A stretch of DNA of 64,000 nt from Pseudomonadota bacterium (GCA_018242425.1 JAFEBX010000011.1:310001-374000), one strand, 5' to 3'. Counted from the first letter of the stretch, positions 48,219 to 57,715 are shown. The notes: generated from the letters alone by a model not told the origin. Translations and numbers: made by a program.

Positions 48219-48292
48219 GGACGCCCTTTAAAATGTGAATACCGTCGCATTTTATCAGCAAATGCCACGGTTTGCGCACGTCCGTCCAAGCG

Positions 48293-49372
48293 TCAGATCT
48301 TCAAATATATCTTCCGGCGATCCATCCACCACATGATCGCCCACCACAGCGCCACGAAAACGATGGCGTAAGCCAGCGACGCGAACTTGTCGCCGCCCCA
48401 GGGCGCAATCCAGCTGGCGAAGGCGTGGTTGTAGATCGGGTCCTGCCAGCGCAGCGCCGGCAGCGTGACCTGCATCAGTTCGGAACCGGCGTAGGCCGCG
48501 ATGGCGTTGACGCCGAAACGACGGCCGATCGGCGGCCAGCCACGCACGTCGACCAGCTTGTGGCAGGCAAGCAAGGCCAGCATCGCCCAACCCGCCGTCC
48601 ACAACACGAAGGGAGGGGTCCACAGGTTTTTGTTGAACGGAATCCACTGCGACCACAACCAGCCCAGCGCCAGCGCGATCACGCCGGCGATCAACAGTGT
48701 TTGCGTCCGGCGCTCGCGCAGCCACACCCCCGCGCACAGGCCGATCAGGCTGCTTGCGATGGAAGGCAAGGTCGCAAGCAACCCTTCGGGATCATGGACC
48801 TGTCCGGTCGCCGCGTTGTGGTCCCAGACATAGCGTCCGAACACCGCACCGTCGACGTGGTCGACGATGTTGTCCCATTTCGCCAGCGTGCCGCCGGACA
48901 TCAGCAAGAGTGCATAGCCGCCGAGCAAGGCGACGATCGCGATCCACCACACGCGCTTCGGCGTGTAGATGGCGAACAGCGACACCACCGCGAAACACAC
49001 ACCGATCCGTTGCAGCACGCCCGGCCAGCGCATCTCGCGCCCGGGCAACCACCATGCAGCCAACGCGTTGATCGCCAACCCCAAGGCGATGATGCGCACC
49101 GCGCGCCACAGCGCCGCGTTGCGCAACACGTTCGGAGCCGCGCCCTGCTGCAAACGCGGCAGGATCGCCAGCGCCACCGATGCGCCCATCACGAACAGGA
49201 AGAACGGGAACACCAGGTCGGTCAGCGTGCAGCCGTTCCATTCCGCGTGTTCCAGTGGCGCATAGACGTGATCCCAGGTGCCGGGGTCGTTGACCAGCAG
49301 CATTGCCGCCACGGTCAATCCACGCAAGGCATCGACGGAAGCGAAACGTTGCGGCCTGGCCACCGAGTTCAT
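48293..49372 (-). CDS. NagX-like acyltransferase (heparan-alpha-glucosaminide N-acetyltransferase family)
   Basis: A 359-residue membrane protein with about ten helices. N-terminal RFASVDALRGLTVAAMLLVNDPG and a conserved TDLVFPFFLFVMG loop mark the DUF5009/NagX family, homologous to lysosomal HGSNAT. In bacteria it is thought to act on amino sugars or their intermediates. Its start overlaps the end of the E1 gene by 4 bases. Confidence 0.85.
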   Translation of the reverse strand: MNSVARPQRFASVDALRGLTVAAMLLVNDPGTWDHVYAPLEHAEWNGCTLTDLVFPFFLFVMGASVALAILPRLQQGAAPNVLRNAALWRAVRIIALGLAINALAAWWLPGREMRWPGVLQRIGVCFAVVSLFAIYTPKRVWWIAIVALLGGYALLLMSGGTLAKWDNIVDHVDGAVFGRYVWDHNAATGQVHDPEGLLATLPSIASSLIGLCAGVWLRERRTQTLLIAGVIALALGWLWSQWIPFNKNLWTPPFVLWTAGWAMLALLACHKLVDVRGWPPIGRRFGVNAIAAYAGSELMQVTLPALRWQDPIYNHAFASWIAPWGGDKFASLAYAIVFVALWWAIMWWMDRRKIYLKI

Positions 49373-51639
49373 TTCAGCTCACCGGCAGCCATGACGATGT
49401 CTTCATCCTTCGGGATCACCAGGAAGGCCGCACCCGCCAGTGGCGTGTAGGTATCGGCGCCGACCACGCGCTTCAGCGGTTTGCCGCCGAAGCCGGCCTC
49501 GGTGATCGCGGTGATCACGCCCTCGCCGATGCCGGCGCTGAAGCGGCCTTCATCGACGACGAGGATGCGTTCGCATTCGCCGGCGTGTTTCGCAATCGCT
49601 GCGTGATTCAGCGGCACCAGCCAGCGCAGGTCGATGGTGCGTACCTTCCAGCCATGTTTCTTCTCGATCTCGCGCGCGGCGCGCAGGCTCATCGGCACGC
49701 CGTTGCCGTAGGTGAAGATCACGCAGTCCTTCGCCTCGGGCGCGTAGACGCGCTCCTCGCCCACCACCAGCGCCTGGTCGGGCGGCGGGTACTGCGTCAG
49801 CCACTGGCCGTCGCCGGCTTCGTACAGATCCTTGGTCATGTACAGCGCGATCGGCTCGAGGAAGACGCTGACGCGCCCATCCACCTTCGCCAGCGCCGCC
49901 AGCGTGCGCAGCATCATCGCCGCGTCATCGCCACGTGACGGGCAGCCGACGACGATACCGGGGATGTCGCGCAGCGCAGTGATCGAATTGTCGTTGTGGA
50001 AGTGGCCACCGAAGCCGCGCTGGTAGCCGAGGCCGGCAATGCGCACGACCATCGGGTTGGCGTACTGGTTGTTGCTGAAGAACTGCAACGACGCCGCCTC
50101 GCCACGGATCTGGTCGATCGCGTTGTGCAGGTAGGCGAGATACTGGATCTCCGGGATCGGCAACATGCCCATGTTGGCGAAGCCCTGGGCCATGCCGAGG
50201 ATCATCGTCTCGTCGAGCAGCGTGTTGAACACGCGCCGGTTGCCGAAGGCCTTGTGCAGTCCCTTGGTGACGGTATAGACGCCGCCCTTCTGTGCCACGT
50301 CCTCGCCGAACAGCAGCGTTTCGGGATACTTGGCGAAGAGATCGTGCAACGCGTTGTTGATCTGGATGGCGAGATGGCGCGGCGGCAGTTTCTCCGGCAA
50401 TTTCTCTTCGCTGCCGAAAGCCTTGATGCGCGCATCCGGCAGCGGCGGACGCTGTGCTTCCGCGGCGACCTTGCCTGGCGTGTACGGCGCCAGCGGCTGC
50501 ATCACGTGTTCCAGTGTCTCGATGCGCGGACGGCGGTCGGCATCCTCGGCCGCGGCGAAACATTTCGCGCGCGTCGATTCATAGAGATCGAGGATGTCCT
50601 GCTTCGACATCAGTCCTGATTCCAGCGCGATCGCCGCGCTGCGCAGCAAGGGATCGGTCGCCTCGACCTTCACCAGTTCCTCGATGTTGCGCCACTCCAG
50701 CTCGAAGTCGGTGCCGGCGTGGCCCATGATGCGCGTCGTGCGCATGTGCAGGAAAGTCGGACGGCGGGTCTGTCGGCAATGCTCGACCGCACGCACCACG
50801 TCGCCGTATCCGCTGGCGAGATCGAGGCCATCGGCGGTGAAGTAGTCAAGGTCGGGACGATTGCGGAAGCTCTCGCCGATCCAGCCGCCCGGCGTCTTCA
50901 CCGAAATGCCGATGCCGTTGTCTTCGCACACGAACAGCACCGGCGCCGGCAGCTTCTGGTAGGCCGTCCACGATGCCGCGTTGAACGCGGTCTGCGCGGT
51001 GGCGTGGTTCGCCGATGCATCGCCGAAGGAACAGATCGCGATCGAGTCATCGGGAATCGGCAACTGGTGGCCCATGCGGCGCGCGGCCTCGATCGCCACC
51101 GCGGTACCCAACGCCTTCGGCAGGTGCGAAGCGATGGTCGAGGTCTGCGGCAGCACCCACAACGGTTTGCTGCCCCAGACCTTGTGGCGACCGCCGGATG
51201 CGGGATCTTCCGCGCTCGCGGCGAACGACAACGCCGAATCCATGATCGGGTCCATTCCCGGCAACTTGCGGAAGCGTTCGGCCATGAAGCCGCCGCTGCG
51301 GTAATGCAGGAAAGCCGGATCGGTATGACGCGTCGCCCGCGCGACCATCGCATTGCCCTCGTGGCCGCTGGAACCGATGGTGTAGAACACCTTGTTCTGC
51401 ACGCGCAACACGCGCGCCATCAAATCGAGGTGACGCGAAATCAATTGCGATTCGAACAGTTCGCGAAAACCCTTGGCGTCGAGCGCGCTGCCGTCGAGGA
51501 TCGGTTCATCCGGTGACGGCCGCGCGTCCTTCGGGCCATCCCAGGCATTGACGAACTCGCTGAAGTTGACGTCGCAGACTTCGGCGCGGTTGACGCCTTT
51601 CATGCGCGCGGGAATCGGATTGGGGATGGCAGCAAACAT
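49369..51639 (-). CDS. Fused E1 alpha/beta 2-oxoacid dehydrogenase component
   Basis: A 756-residue thiamine-pyrophosphate enzyme in which alpha (about 60-400) and beta (about 430-756) subunits of a branched-chain-type 2-oxoacid dehydrogenase are joined. The TPP motif runs FGDASANHATAQTAFN to CEDNGIGIS; the beta half has LLFGEDVAQKGG and NPMVVRIAG. It probably acts in branched-chain amino acid degradation; no E2/E3 genes are adjacent. Start ATG 51603 is an alternative. Confidence 0.85.
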   Translation of the reverse strand: MFAAIPNPIPARMKGVNRAEVCDVNFSEFVNAWDGPKDARPSPDEPILDGSALDAKGFRELFESQLISRHLDLMARVLRVQNKVFYTIGSSGHEGNAMVARATRHTDPAFLHYRSGGFMAERFRKLPGMDPIMDSALSFAASAEDPASGGRHKVWGSKPLWVLPQTSTIASHLPKALGTAVAIEAARRMGHQLPIPDDSIAICSFGDASANHATAQTAFNAASWTAYQKLPAPVLFVCEDNGIGISVKTPGGWIGESFRNRPDLDYFTADGLDLASGYGDVVRAVEHCRQTRRPTFLHMRTTRIMGHAGTDFELEWRNIEELVKVEATDPLLRSAAIALESGLMSKQDILDLYESTRAKCFAAAEDADRRPRIETLEHVMQPLAPYTPGKVAAEAQRPPLPDARIKAFGSEEKLPEKLPPRHLAIQINNALHDLFAKYPETLLFGEDVAQKGGVYTVTKGLHKAFGNRRVFNTLLDETMILGMAQGFANMGMLPIPEIQYLAYLHNAIDQIRGEAASLQFFSNNQYANPMVVRIAGLGYQRGFGGHFHNDNSITALRDIPGIVVGCPSRGDDAAMMLRTLAALAKVDGRVSVFLEPIALYMTKDLYEAGDGQWLTQYPPPDQALVVGEERVYAPEAKDCVIFTYGNGVPMSLRAAREIEKKHGWKVRTIDLRWLVPLNHAAIAKHAGECERILVVDEGRFSAGIGEGVITAITEAGFGGKPLKRVVGADTYTPLAGAAFLVIPKDEDIVMAAGELK

Positions 51640-51658
51640 GGCGATGTCTATAACGATG

Positions 51659-52249
51659 TCATTGGGTTGATCCGGCCCTGCGCGCGAACCACTCCTCGCG
51701 CGTCTGGGTCCAGATCTCGAGGTGATGGGTGTCGAGCGGCGGCGGATAGCTGCCGCGGCCGATATTGCGCGCGCCGAGGCGCTGCGCGACCTTCTGCGAT
51801 TCGATGTTGGCGGCGTCGATCGACTGGATCACGTTGGTCCAGCCGAGCGTTTCGAACGCCCAGTCGATCGCCGCGATGCAGGCTTCGGTGGCATAGCCCT
51901 TGCCACGACCGTCGCGATGGAAGGCGTAGCCGACTTCGGTGTCGGGCCAGCCATCTGGGAACCATGGCCCTGCCTGTCCCACGAACAGTCCCGTGGATTT
52001 CTCGATCACCGAAAACATGCCGAACCCTTGCGTGAACCACGCACCCGGCATCTGCAGGAAGCGCCGCCATGCATCGCCACGCGCCAGCGGACCGCCGATG
52101 TGGTGCGTCGCCGGATCGGCGAACATCTCGGCGAAGCGCGGGTAATCGGCGATTTCAGGGGCGCGCAGGATCAGTCGCGCACTCTCGATTCGCGGCGCCC
52201 CCTCGCGCAGGCGCGCGAACCAGTCAGCGTGATCGGAAGCCGCGCTCAT
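51659..52249 (-). CDS. GNAT family N-acetyltransferase (RimJ/RimL-like)
   Basis: A 196-residue acetyltransferase. The start RLILRAPEIADYPRFAEMFAD and acetyl-CoA site GRGKGYATEA with the following NIESQKVAQRLGA pattern are typical of RimJ/RimL. Substrate unknown. It is 19 bases before the E1 gene and 27 bases after gcdH on the same strand. Confidence 0.88.
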   Translation of the reverse strand: MSAASDHADWFARLREGAPRIESARLILRAPEIADYPRFAEMFADPATHHIGGPLARGDAWRRFLQMPGAWFTQGFGMFSVIEKSTGLFVGQAGPWFPDGWPDTEVGYAFHRDGRGKGYATEACIAAIDWAFETLGWTNVIQSIDAANIESQKVAQRLGARNIGRGSYPPPLDTHHLEIWTQTREEWFARRAGSTQ

Positions 52250-52276
52250 CGCGATCCTCCGGTCAGAACGGCGCTT

Positions 52277-53446
52277 TCAAAAAGCATTGATGCCGGTCAG
52301 CTCGCGACCGACCACCAGCTGGTGCACGGTTTCCGTGCCTTCGTAGGTGATGACGGATTCGAGGTTGAGCGCGTGGCGGATCGCCGAGTGTTCGGTGGTG
52401 ATGCCGGCGCCACCGAGCAGGTCGCGGCAATCGCGAGCGATGTCGATCGCCATGCGGCAGTTGTTCCACTTCGCCAGCGACACCTGCGTGGGCTGCATCC
52501 TGCCGGCGTCCTTCAAGCGACCGAGTTGCAGCGACAGTAACTGCGCCGCGGTAATGCGACGCGCCATGTCGGCCATCTTCAGTTGCGCCGCCTGGGTGGC
52601 CGCGACCGGGCGCCCGAACAGCACGCGTTCCTTGGTGTAGTTCAGCACCTCATCGAGGCAGGCGATGGCTGCGCCGATCGGGCCCCAGGTGATGCCGTAA
52701 CGCGCCTGCGTCAGGCAGCCCAGCGGCCCCTTCAGGCCCTTCACGTTGGGCAGGCGGCTGGAATCGGGCACGCGCAGGTTGTCGAAGAACAGCGCCGATG
52801 TCACCGACGCGCGCAGGCTCATCTTGTGCTTGATGGTCTGCGCATCGAAGCCCTTCATGCCCTTCTCGACGATGAAGCCCTGGATGCCGTCGTCGGTCTG
52901 CGCCCAGACGATGGCGATGTCGGCGATGCTGCCGTTGGTGATCCACATCTTGCCGCCGTTGATCACCCAGTCGCTGCCGTCCTTCTTCGCGACGGTCTTC
53001 ATGTTGGCCGGATCGGAACCGCCGTGGGCTTCGGTCAGGCCGAAGCAGCCGATCACCTTGCCGGCTGCCATTTCGGGCAACCAGCGCTTGCGCTGCTCCT
53101 CGTTGCCGTAGGCGTAGATCGGATACATGCACAGTGACGACTGCACGCTGGCGAAGCTGCGGATACCGGAATCGCCGCGCTCCAGTTCCTGGCAGATCAG
53201 GCCGTAGCTGACGCCGTTCAAGCCGGCGCAACCGTATTCCTCGGGCAGGGTCGCGCCGAGCAATCCCAGCCCGGCCATTTCCGGGATCAGGTGTTTCGGG
53301 AACTCGCCCTTGTCGAAGCACTCGCCGATGATCGGCAGCACGCGTTCGTCGGTGAAACGCGCCACCGAATCCTGCACCGCGCGCTCCTCCTCGCTCAGCA
53401 GGGAGCGAACGTCGTAGAGGTCGTAGGGATTCAGGGCAGCAGCCAT
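52277..53446 (-). CDS. gcdH: Glutaryl-CoA dehydrogenase-like acyl-CoA dehydrogenase
   Basis: A 389-residue FAD enzyme. RSFASVQSSL, GCFGLTEAHGGSDPANM, KMWITNG and the C-terminal ITYEGTETVHQLVVGRELTG fit glutaryl-CoA dehydrogenase of lysine/tryptophan degradation. The catalytic Glu is in TYEGT. The start was put at ATG 53446; a start at 53482 would add 12 residues. Confidence 0.9.
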   Translation of the reverse strand: MAAALNPYDLYDVRSLLSEEERAVQDSVARFTDERVLPIIGECFDKGEFPKHLIPEMAGLGLLGATLPEEYGCAGLNGVSYGLICQELERGDSGIRSFASVQSSLCMYPIYAYGNEEQRKRWLPEMAAGKVIGCFGLTEAHGGSDPANMKTVAKKDGSDWVINGGKMWITNGSIADIAIVWAQTDDGIQGFIVEKGMKGFDAQTIKHKMSLRASVTSALFFDNLRVPDSSRLPNVKGLKGPLGCLTQARYGITWGPIGAAIACLDEVLNYTKERVLFGRPVAATQAAQLKMADMARRITAAQLLSLQLGRLKDAGRMQPTQVSLAKWNNCRMAIDIARDCRDLLGGAGITTEHSAIRHALNLESVITYEGTETVHQLVVGRELTGINAF

Positions 53447-53505
53447 GGGAACGATACCGGGGCGATGGATGTAGCCGGCCATTCTACCGCCCCGTCGGAA
53501 CGGAG

Positions 53506-53527
53506 ACGGGAGCCTTGCGGCTCCCGT
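53506..53527 (-). terminator. Hairpin after the glycine-zipper gene
   Basis: A perfect 9-bp stem, ACGGGAGCC with GGCTCCCGT, with a TTGC loop lies between the end of the glycine-zipper gene (minus strand) and gcdH. The T-run after it is weak, so termination may be partial. Confidence 0.6.
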
Positions 53528-53556
53528 CGTTCCGAACTTCGTGCTGCCGGATGCGC

Positions 53557-54396
53557 TTACAGGCGCGTCACCACGCGGCCATCCACCACCGGGAAGCGGT
53601 CGGTCGCCGGCTTCTGGTCGAGGCGGACCACCTTGTCCTTGCCCTCGTAGCGATAGGTCACGTCGTAACCGACGGTCTGGGTACCGGTGCCGACTGCGAT
53701 GCGCGAACCCGGGCGCTTGCCCATGCGCTGCTTGCCGACGCTGCCATCGGGATTGCGATAGGTCACGTCGTAGCCGATCAGCTTGTTGGTATAGCTGGTG
53801 TCGTTGACGGTGGTGCACTGGTGATCGGTGCGCTGCACGGTCGCGTTTTCATGGCGACGGTTCTGGATGCGATTGCCGGCGATGCCGCCGCCCACCGCAC
53901 CTGCGACCGTTGCCAGGTCACGGCCCTTGCCACCGCCCACCTGGTGGCCGACCAGGCCACCGACCACGGCACCGATGGCCGAACCGGTGATGTTGTGCGG
54001 ATCCTTGGTCGGCGCCTTTTCGGTCACCACCACGTCCTTGCACTCCTGACGCGGCGTCGTCTGGGCGATCTTGTCGTTCACCGGCGTCACGTCGAGCACG
54101 GTGGCGTATTTGGTGGCCTTGTTGCTGACCTGGCGCACATTGGTGATCGGCGCGTAATCCGTTGCCGCACTGGCGGCAGTGTCGGCCGCCTGGCCATGCA
54201 CGGCATCACTGGCGCTGTCGGCCGCAGCCGGCTGCATCGCCGGCGAGGCAGAGGCAGGCGCCTGCGGTTGCGCGGCGGTGGCGGCCGTGACCGGAGCCGA
54301 CGGCTGCGAGGTCGCGGCGTGATATGCGGCGACAGCGCCACCACCCACCAGCAGCGCGCCCAAGCCGACACCAAGAAGCTTGTTGTCGATGTTCAT
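53557..54396 (-). CDS. Glycine-zipper 2TM domain protein
   Basis: A 279-residue exported protein with an N-terminal helix (about 7-25), an Ala/Pro-rich linker and a glycine zipper (GSAIGAVVGGLVGHQVGGGKG to AGAVGGGIAGN, about 138-175), followed by a basic beta domain. The family resembles outer-membrane SlyB/PcP-type proteins. ATG 54396 has AGGGAG at the right distance. Confidence 0.82.
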   Translation of the reverse strand: MNIDNKLLGVGLGALLVGGGAVAAYHAATSQPSAPVTAATAAQPQAPASASPAMQPAAADSASDAVHGQAADTAASAATDYAPITNVRQVSNKATKYATVLDVTPVNDKIAQTTPRQECKDVVVTEKAPTKDPHNITGSAIGAVVGGLVGHQVGGGKGRDLATVAGAVGGGIAGNRIQNRRHENATVQRTDHQCTTVNDTSYTNKLIGYDVTYRNPDGSVGKQRMGKRPGSRIAVGTGTQTVGYDVTYRYEGKDKVVRLDQKPATDRFPVVDGRVVTRL

Positions 54397-54592
54397 CGTC
54401 ATCTCCCTGCGGCGGACCACCCGCCTCTCGTTGGAGCATCTAACCGCAATCCACCTGAACGAAAGCGTGACTTTCGGCCTACGCCAGCTGACGACCCGAT
54501 AAACGTGCAGCCCCCATTCATTCTCAGCCATGCGACCGCGCGATCGACCTGATACGGTGACGCCATCCCGCCATTGGATGGAAATTCGACCG

Positions 54593-54838
54593 ATGCGCCA
54601 CCTCTTGCTCGCTCCCCTCATGCGCTGGTTTGGAAGGCTCAGCTATCCGCGCCTCTTCCTGCTGCTGGCGGTGCTGTTCCTCTTCGACACGCTGATCCCG
54701 GACTTCATTCCCTTCATCGATGAAATCCTCCTCGGCCTCGGCACCCTGATCCTCGCCAGGATGAAGAAGAAGGTTCCCGCCACGCCGCAGGCCGGCAATG
54801 CCACGCCGCCGGTCGAGGGCACCGCGACCCGCCGCTGA
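54593..54838 (+). CDS. Small membrane protein (DUF6116-like)
   Basis: An 81-residue protein with a helix pair (LSYPRLFLLLAVLFLFDTLIPD to EILLGLGTLILARM, split by FIPFID) and a charged tail. It resembles the small DUF6116 proteins conserved in Xanthomonadaceae. It is 5 bases before tatD. Longer in-frame starts exist; ATG 54593 gives a clean N-terminus MRHLLLAPLMRW. Confidence 0.75.
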   Translation: MRHLLLAPLMRWFGRLSYPRLFLLLAVLFLFDTLIPDFIPFIDEILLGLGTLILARMKKKVPATPQAGNATPPVEGTATRR

Positions 54839-54843
54839 TCGCC

Positions 54844-55629
54844 GTGGAGCTGTTCGACTCGCACAGCCACATCGATGTCGATGCCTTCGACGCCGATCGT
54901 GGCGACGTGATGGTGCGCGCCCGTGAAGCAGGCGTCGTCGGGCAACTCGTGCCGGCGATCGCCGCAGCCGGCTGGCAGCACCTGCGTGATGTCTGCACCC
55001 TGTTCCCGGGCGAACTGCATGCGGCCTACGGCATGCATCCGATGTATCTGGACGAGCATCGTCCCGAACATCTCGAGCAACTACGCGAGTGGCTGCAAAG
55101 CCCGGGCTGCGTGGCCGTCGGCGAAATCGGGCTGGACTATTTCGTCGAATCACTCGATCGCGAACGCCAGCAATTCTTTTTTGATGCCCAGCTGCGGCTC
55201 GCGCGCGAATTCGATCTCCCGGTGGTCGTGCATGCGCGCCGCGCTGTCGATGCGGTGATCGCGGGCATGAAGAAGATCGGCGGGCTGCGCGGCATCGTCC
55301 ACAGTTTCGCCGGCAGCACGGAACAGGCGGAGCAGTTGTGGAAGATGGGCTTCCTGCTCGGCATCGGCGGGCCAGTGACCTATGAGCGCGCGCAACGCCT
55401 GCGCGGGCTGGTCGCGACGATGCCGCTGGACCATCTGGTGCTGGAAACCGACTCGCCCGACCAGCCCGATCCCGCCTGGCGCGGCCAGCGCAACGAACCG
55501 GCACGCCTCACTGCGATCCTTGCGGTGGTCGCGGAATTGCGCGGCGAATCACCGAACGTCATTGCCGCCGCCACGACGGCGAATGCGATGCGGTTGTTGA
55601 GGAGAGCATCGCCCGGCTTGCGCCTTTAG
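54844..55629 (+). CDS. tatD: TatD family metal-dependent hydrolase
   Basis: A 261-residue TIM-barrel hydrolase starting at GTG. Metal ligands are the HxH of DSHSHID, E of GEIGLDYF, H in VVVHARRA, H in IVHSFAG and D in LETDSPD. TatD proteins are DNases/exonucleases in the YjjV/YcfH group. The 3' region lies close to a palindromic repeat. Confidence 0.92.
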   Translation: MELFDSHSHIDVDAFDADRGDVMVRAREAGVVGQLVPAIAAAGWQHLRDVCTLFPGELHAAYGMHPMYLDEHRPEHLEQLREWLQSPGCVAVGEIGLDYFVESLDRERQQFFFDAQLRLAREFDLPVVVHARRAVDAVIAGMKKIGGLRGIVHSFAGSTEQAEQLWKMGFLLGIGGPVTYERAQRLRGLVATMPLDHLVLETDSPDQPDPAWRGQRNEPARLTAILAVVAELRGESPNVIAAATTANAMRLLRRASPGLRL

Positions 55630-55650
55630 CGGTTATCCGTGAAGTCACGA

Positions 55651-55779
55651 CACGCGCGCTCAGTGGGCGGCCAGTCCGGTAAGCGGGCGTTGCGCCGCAT
55701 GGATGCGGCGCACGAGCCTACATGGACGTATTCACGGCGTCCCGCGCACCGGACTGGCTACCCGCTGAGACAGCGCGTG
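55651..55779. repeat. 129-bp imperfect palindromic repeat at the tatD/tcdA junction
   Basis: Outer arms CACGCGCGCTCAGTGGGCGG (55651 on) and the inverse at 55741-55779 (GGACTGGCTACCCGCTGAG, inverted) are similar. The centre has a perfect 10-bp hairpin, TGCGCCGCAT (55691) with ATGCGGCGCA (55703). Similar GAGCCTACATGGACGTATTC repeats occur widely in Xanthomonadaceae from memory. It provides the last codons and stop of tcdA and may terminate both converging genes. Confidence 0.75.
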
Positions 55780-56557
55780 CCTTGAGCAACATCTCCAGCG
55801 CCTTGCCGACCGCCGCGAACGCGAACGTCCCGGTGATGTGCGTCGCCGCTCCCAGGCCGGCACCGCAATCAAGCTTCAGTGCATCGTCCTTGCCAAGCTG
55901 CGGCCGCACCCCGCACACGCTGCCATCGGCCTGCGGGTAGCGCACGTTCTCCAGCGAATACACCGCCGGCACGCCGAAATAGCGCGCGTGGTTCTTCGGG
56001 AAATTGAACTCGCCGCGCAGCTTCTTGCGGATCAGCGACAGCATCGCGTCGTGTTCCGTGCGCGACAGATCGCGTACGCGGATTTGCGTCGGATCGCTGC
56101 GGCCACCCGCCGCGCCGACCGTGATGATCGGCTGCTTGCGCCGGCGGCACCACGCGATCAGTTCGACCTTGGCGCGAAAACTGTCGCAGGCATCGAGCAC
56201 CAGGTCGAAACCGCCGCCGAGCAGTTCCTCCATGTTCGACGGCGTCAGGAACGACTGCACTGCATCGATGCGGATGTCGGGGCGGATCGCGCGGCAACGT
56301 TCGGCCATCGCTTCGACCTTGGGCTGTCCGTATGCGCCCTCGAGCGCCGGCAACTGGCGGTTGGTATTGGAGACGCACAGGTCGTCGGCGTCGATCAGGG
56401 TCAGGTGGCCGATGCCACTGCGCGCGAATGCCTCCACCGCCCATGAGCCGACACCACCGATCCCGACCACGGCCACCCGGGCGGCATCGAAGCGTTGCAG
56501 CGCGCCGCTGCCATAGAGGCGGTCGATGCCGCCGAATCGTTCCCGCAAATCGCTCAT
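55718..56557 (-). CDS. tcdA: tRNA threonylcarbamoyladenosine dehydratase TcdA/CsdL
   Basis: A 279-residue E1-like ThiF/MoeB enzyme that cyclises t6A in tRNA. The ATP site is VVGIGGVGSWAVEAFARSG, catalytic region DDLCVSNTNRQ, and the late GVRPQLGKDDALKLDCG matches the family. The C-terminal tail SGARDAVNTSM is encoded by the palindromic repeat and probably not functional. Confidence 0.92.
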   Translation of the reverse strand: MSDLRERFGGIDRLYGSGALQRFDAARVAVVGIGGVGSWAVEAFARSGIGHLTLIDADDLCVSNTNRQLPALEGAYGQPKVEAMAERCRAIRPDIRIDAVQSFLTPSNMEELLGGGFDLVLDACDSFRAKVELIAWCRRRKQPIITVGAAGGRSDPTQIRVRDLSRTEHDAMLSLIRKKLRGEFNFPKNHARYFGVPAVYSLENVRYPQADGSVCGVRPQLGKDDALKLDCGAGLGAATHITGTFAFAAVGKALEMLLKARAVSAGSQSGARDAVNTSM

Positions 56558-56634
56558 CCGCGCATTTTACCGATGCCCGGATTGGCCGGCAGCCATGCTA
56601 AGGTTCGGCCACATCAACATGGAGGGATGCACCG

Positions 56635-57081
56635 ATGTCCACCCCCGCCCCGGATTCCCCGAAGAGCGGTTCGACAAGCATGCGCTATTTCTTCGTCTGG
56701 GCGATTGGCCTGGTACTCGGCATCATCGCCACGGTGATGATCGGAAACGCATTGCGCGCGCGCCAGGATCCCCTGCCCAAGGCGGTCATGACCGTGCAGA
56801 AGTTCCACATGGGCGTGCTGAAACGCAACCTCGAGCAGAACCGCTGCGCCGCCACCGACACCATCCCCAACCTGCAGACGCTGCGCCGGATGGGCGATGA
56901 TCTCGAAGCCGCCTTCCCCGAACTGGCGAAGGATGATCGCTTCGTCAAGCACGCCAGCGATTTCCGCAAGGTGATCGATGCATCGCTGGCTTCGCCGCCG
57001 ATGAATTGCGAAGGCGTGAAGCAGACGATCGCGATGATCGGCGACCAGTGCAAGGCCTGCCACGACGACTTCAACAAGTGA
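56635..57081 (+). CDS. Membrane-anchored cytochrome c'-like protein
   Basis: A 148-residue protein with one helix (about residues 17-41) and a four-helix cytochrome c' domain ending CKACHDDFNK (haem motif at 139-143). Two extra cysteines (NRC and MNC) may form a disulfide. Cytochromes c' bind NO, which would fit this denitrifying organism; the locus is far from the nir genes. The ribosome site GGAGGG is good. Confidence 0.8.
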   Translation: MSTPAPDSPKSGSTSMRYFFVWAIGLVLGIIATVMIGNALRARQDPLPKAVMTVQKFHMGVLKRNLEQNRCAATDTIPNLQTLRRMGDDLEAAFPELAKDDRFVKHASDFRKVIDASLASPPMNCEGVKQTIAMIGDQCKACHDDFNK

Positions 57082-57120
57082 GTCGTGACGCCGCCTGCAC
57101 GGCGGTGAACACAGGCTGAC

Positions 57121-57150
57121 GAAAACGGCGCTTCGGCGCCGTTTTCTTTT
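57121..57150 (+). terminator. Terminator after cytochrome c'-like gene
   Basis: An 11-bp perfect stem, GAAAACGGCGC, with a very stable TTCG loop, followed by TTTT. It separates this gene from the glycine-zipper lipoprotein. Confidence 0.9.
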
Positions 57151-57220
57151 CGTGGTTTCCAGCCCATTCACGAGGGTCTCGCCATGATCGATCGCACGCC
57201 CCCTCCCACTGGAGATCGAC

Positions 57221-57715
57221 ATGAACCTGCGCAACGCACTCCTCGCCAGCGGCGCCGCCCTGACCCTCGGCGCATGCGCGACCACCCGCCCCGGCTACGG
57301 CAACAACAATGGCTACGGAAACAACGGGTATGGCAATGGCGGCTACAACCAGGGTGGCTATAACCAGGGCTACTGCAGCGATTGCGGCGTCGTCACCCGC
57401 ATCGACATGGGCTCGGGATCAAGCGCGCCTCCCGCCACCGGCGCCGTGATCGGCGGCATCGTCGGCGCTGTCGCCGGCCGCGAGATCGCCAAGCAAAACA
57501 CCGATAAGCAGAACCGCAAGAACGTCGCCACGGTTGCCGGCGCCGCTGCCGGCGCGCTGGTCGGCAACGCGATCCAGAATCGCAACCAGAACCAGTACAA
57601 CGTGACCGTGCGCATGGACGACGGCCGCTTCGTGACGGTGTCGCAGTCCGACATCAATGGCATCCAGGAAGGAACGCCGGTGCGCGTCACCAACGGACGC
57701 GCGTGGGCGCGCTGA
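57221..57715 (+). CDS. Glycine-zipper outer-membrane lipoprotein
   Basis: A 164-residue lipoprotein with lipobox LGAC (C19), a repeated GYGNNGYGNGGYNQGGYNQG tract (about 26-51), and a glycine zipper (TGAVIGGIVGAVAG, AGAAAGALVGNAIQ) followed by a beta domain. The family is SlyB-like. GGAG ribosome site precedes the ATG. Confidence 0.86.
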   Translation: MNLRNALLASGAALTLGACATTRPGYGNNNGYGNNGYGNGGYNQGGYNQGYCSDCGVVTRIDMGSGSSAPPATGAVIGGIVGAVAGREIAKQNTDKQNRKNVATVAGAAAGALVGNAIQNRNQNQYNVTVRMDDGRFVTVSQSDINGIQEGTPVRVTNGRAWAR

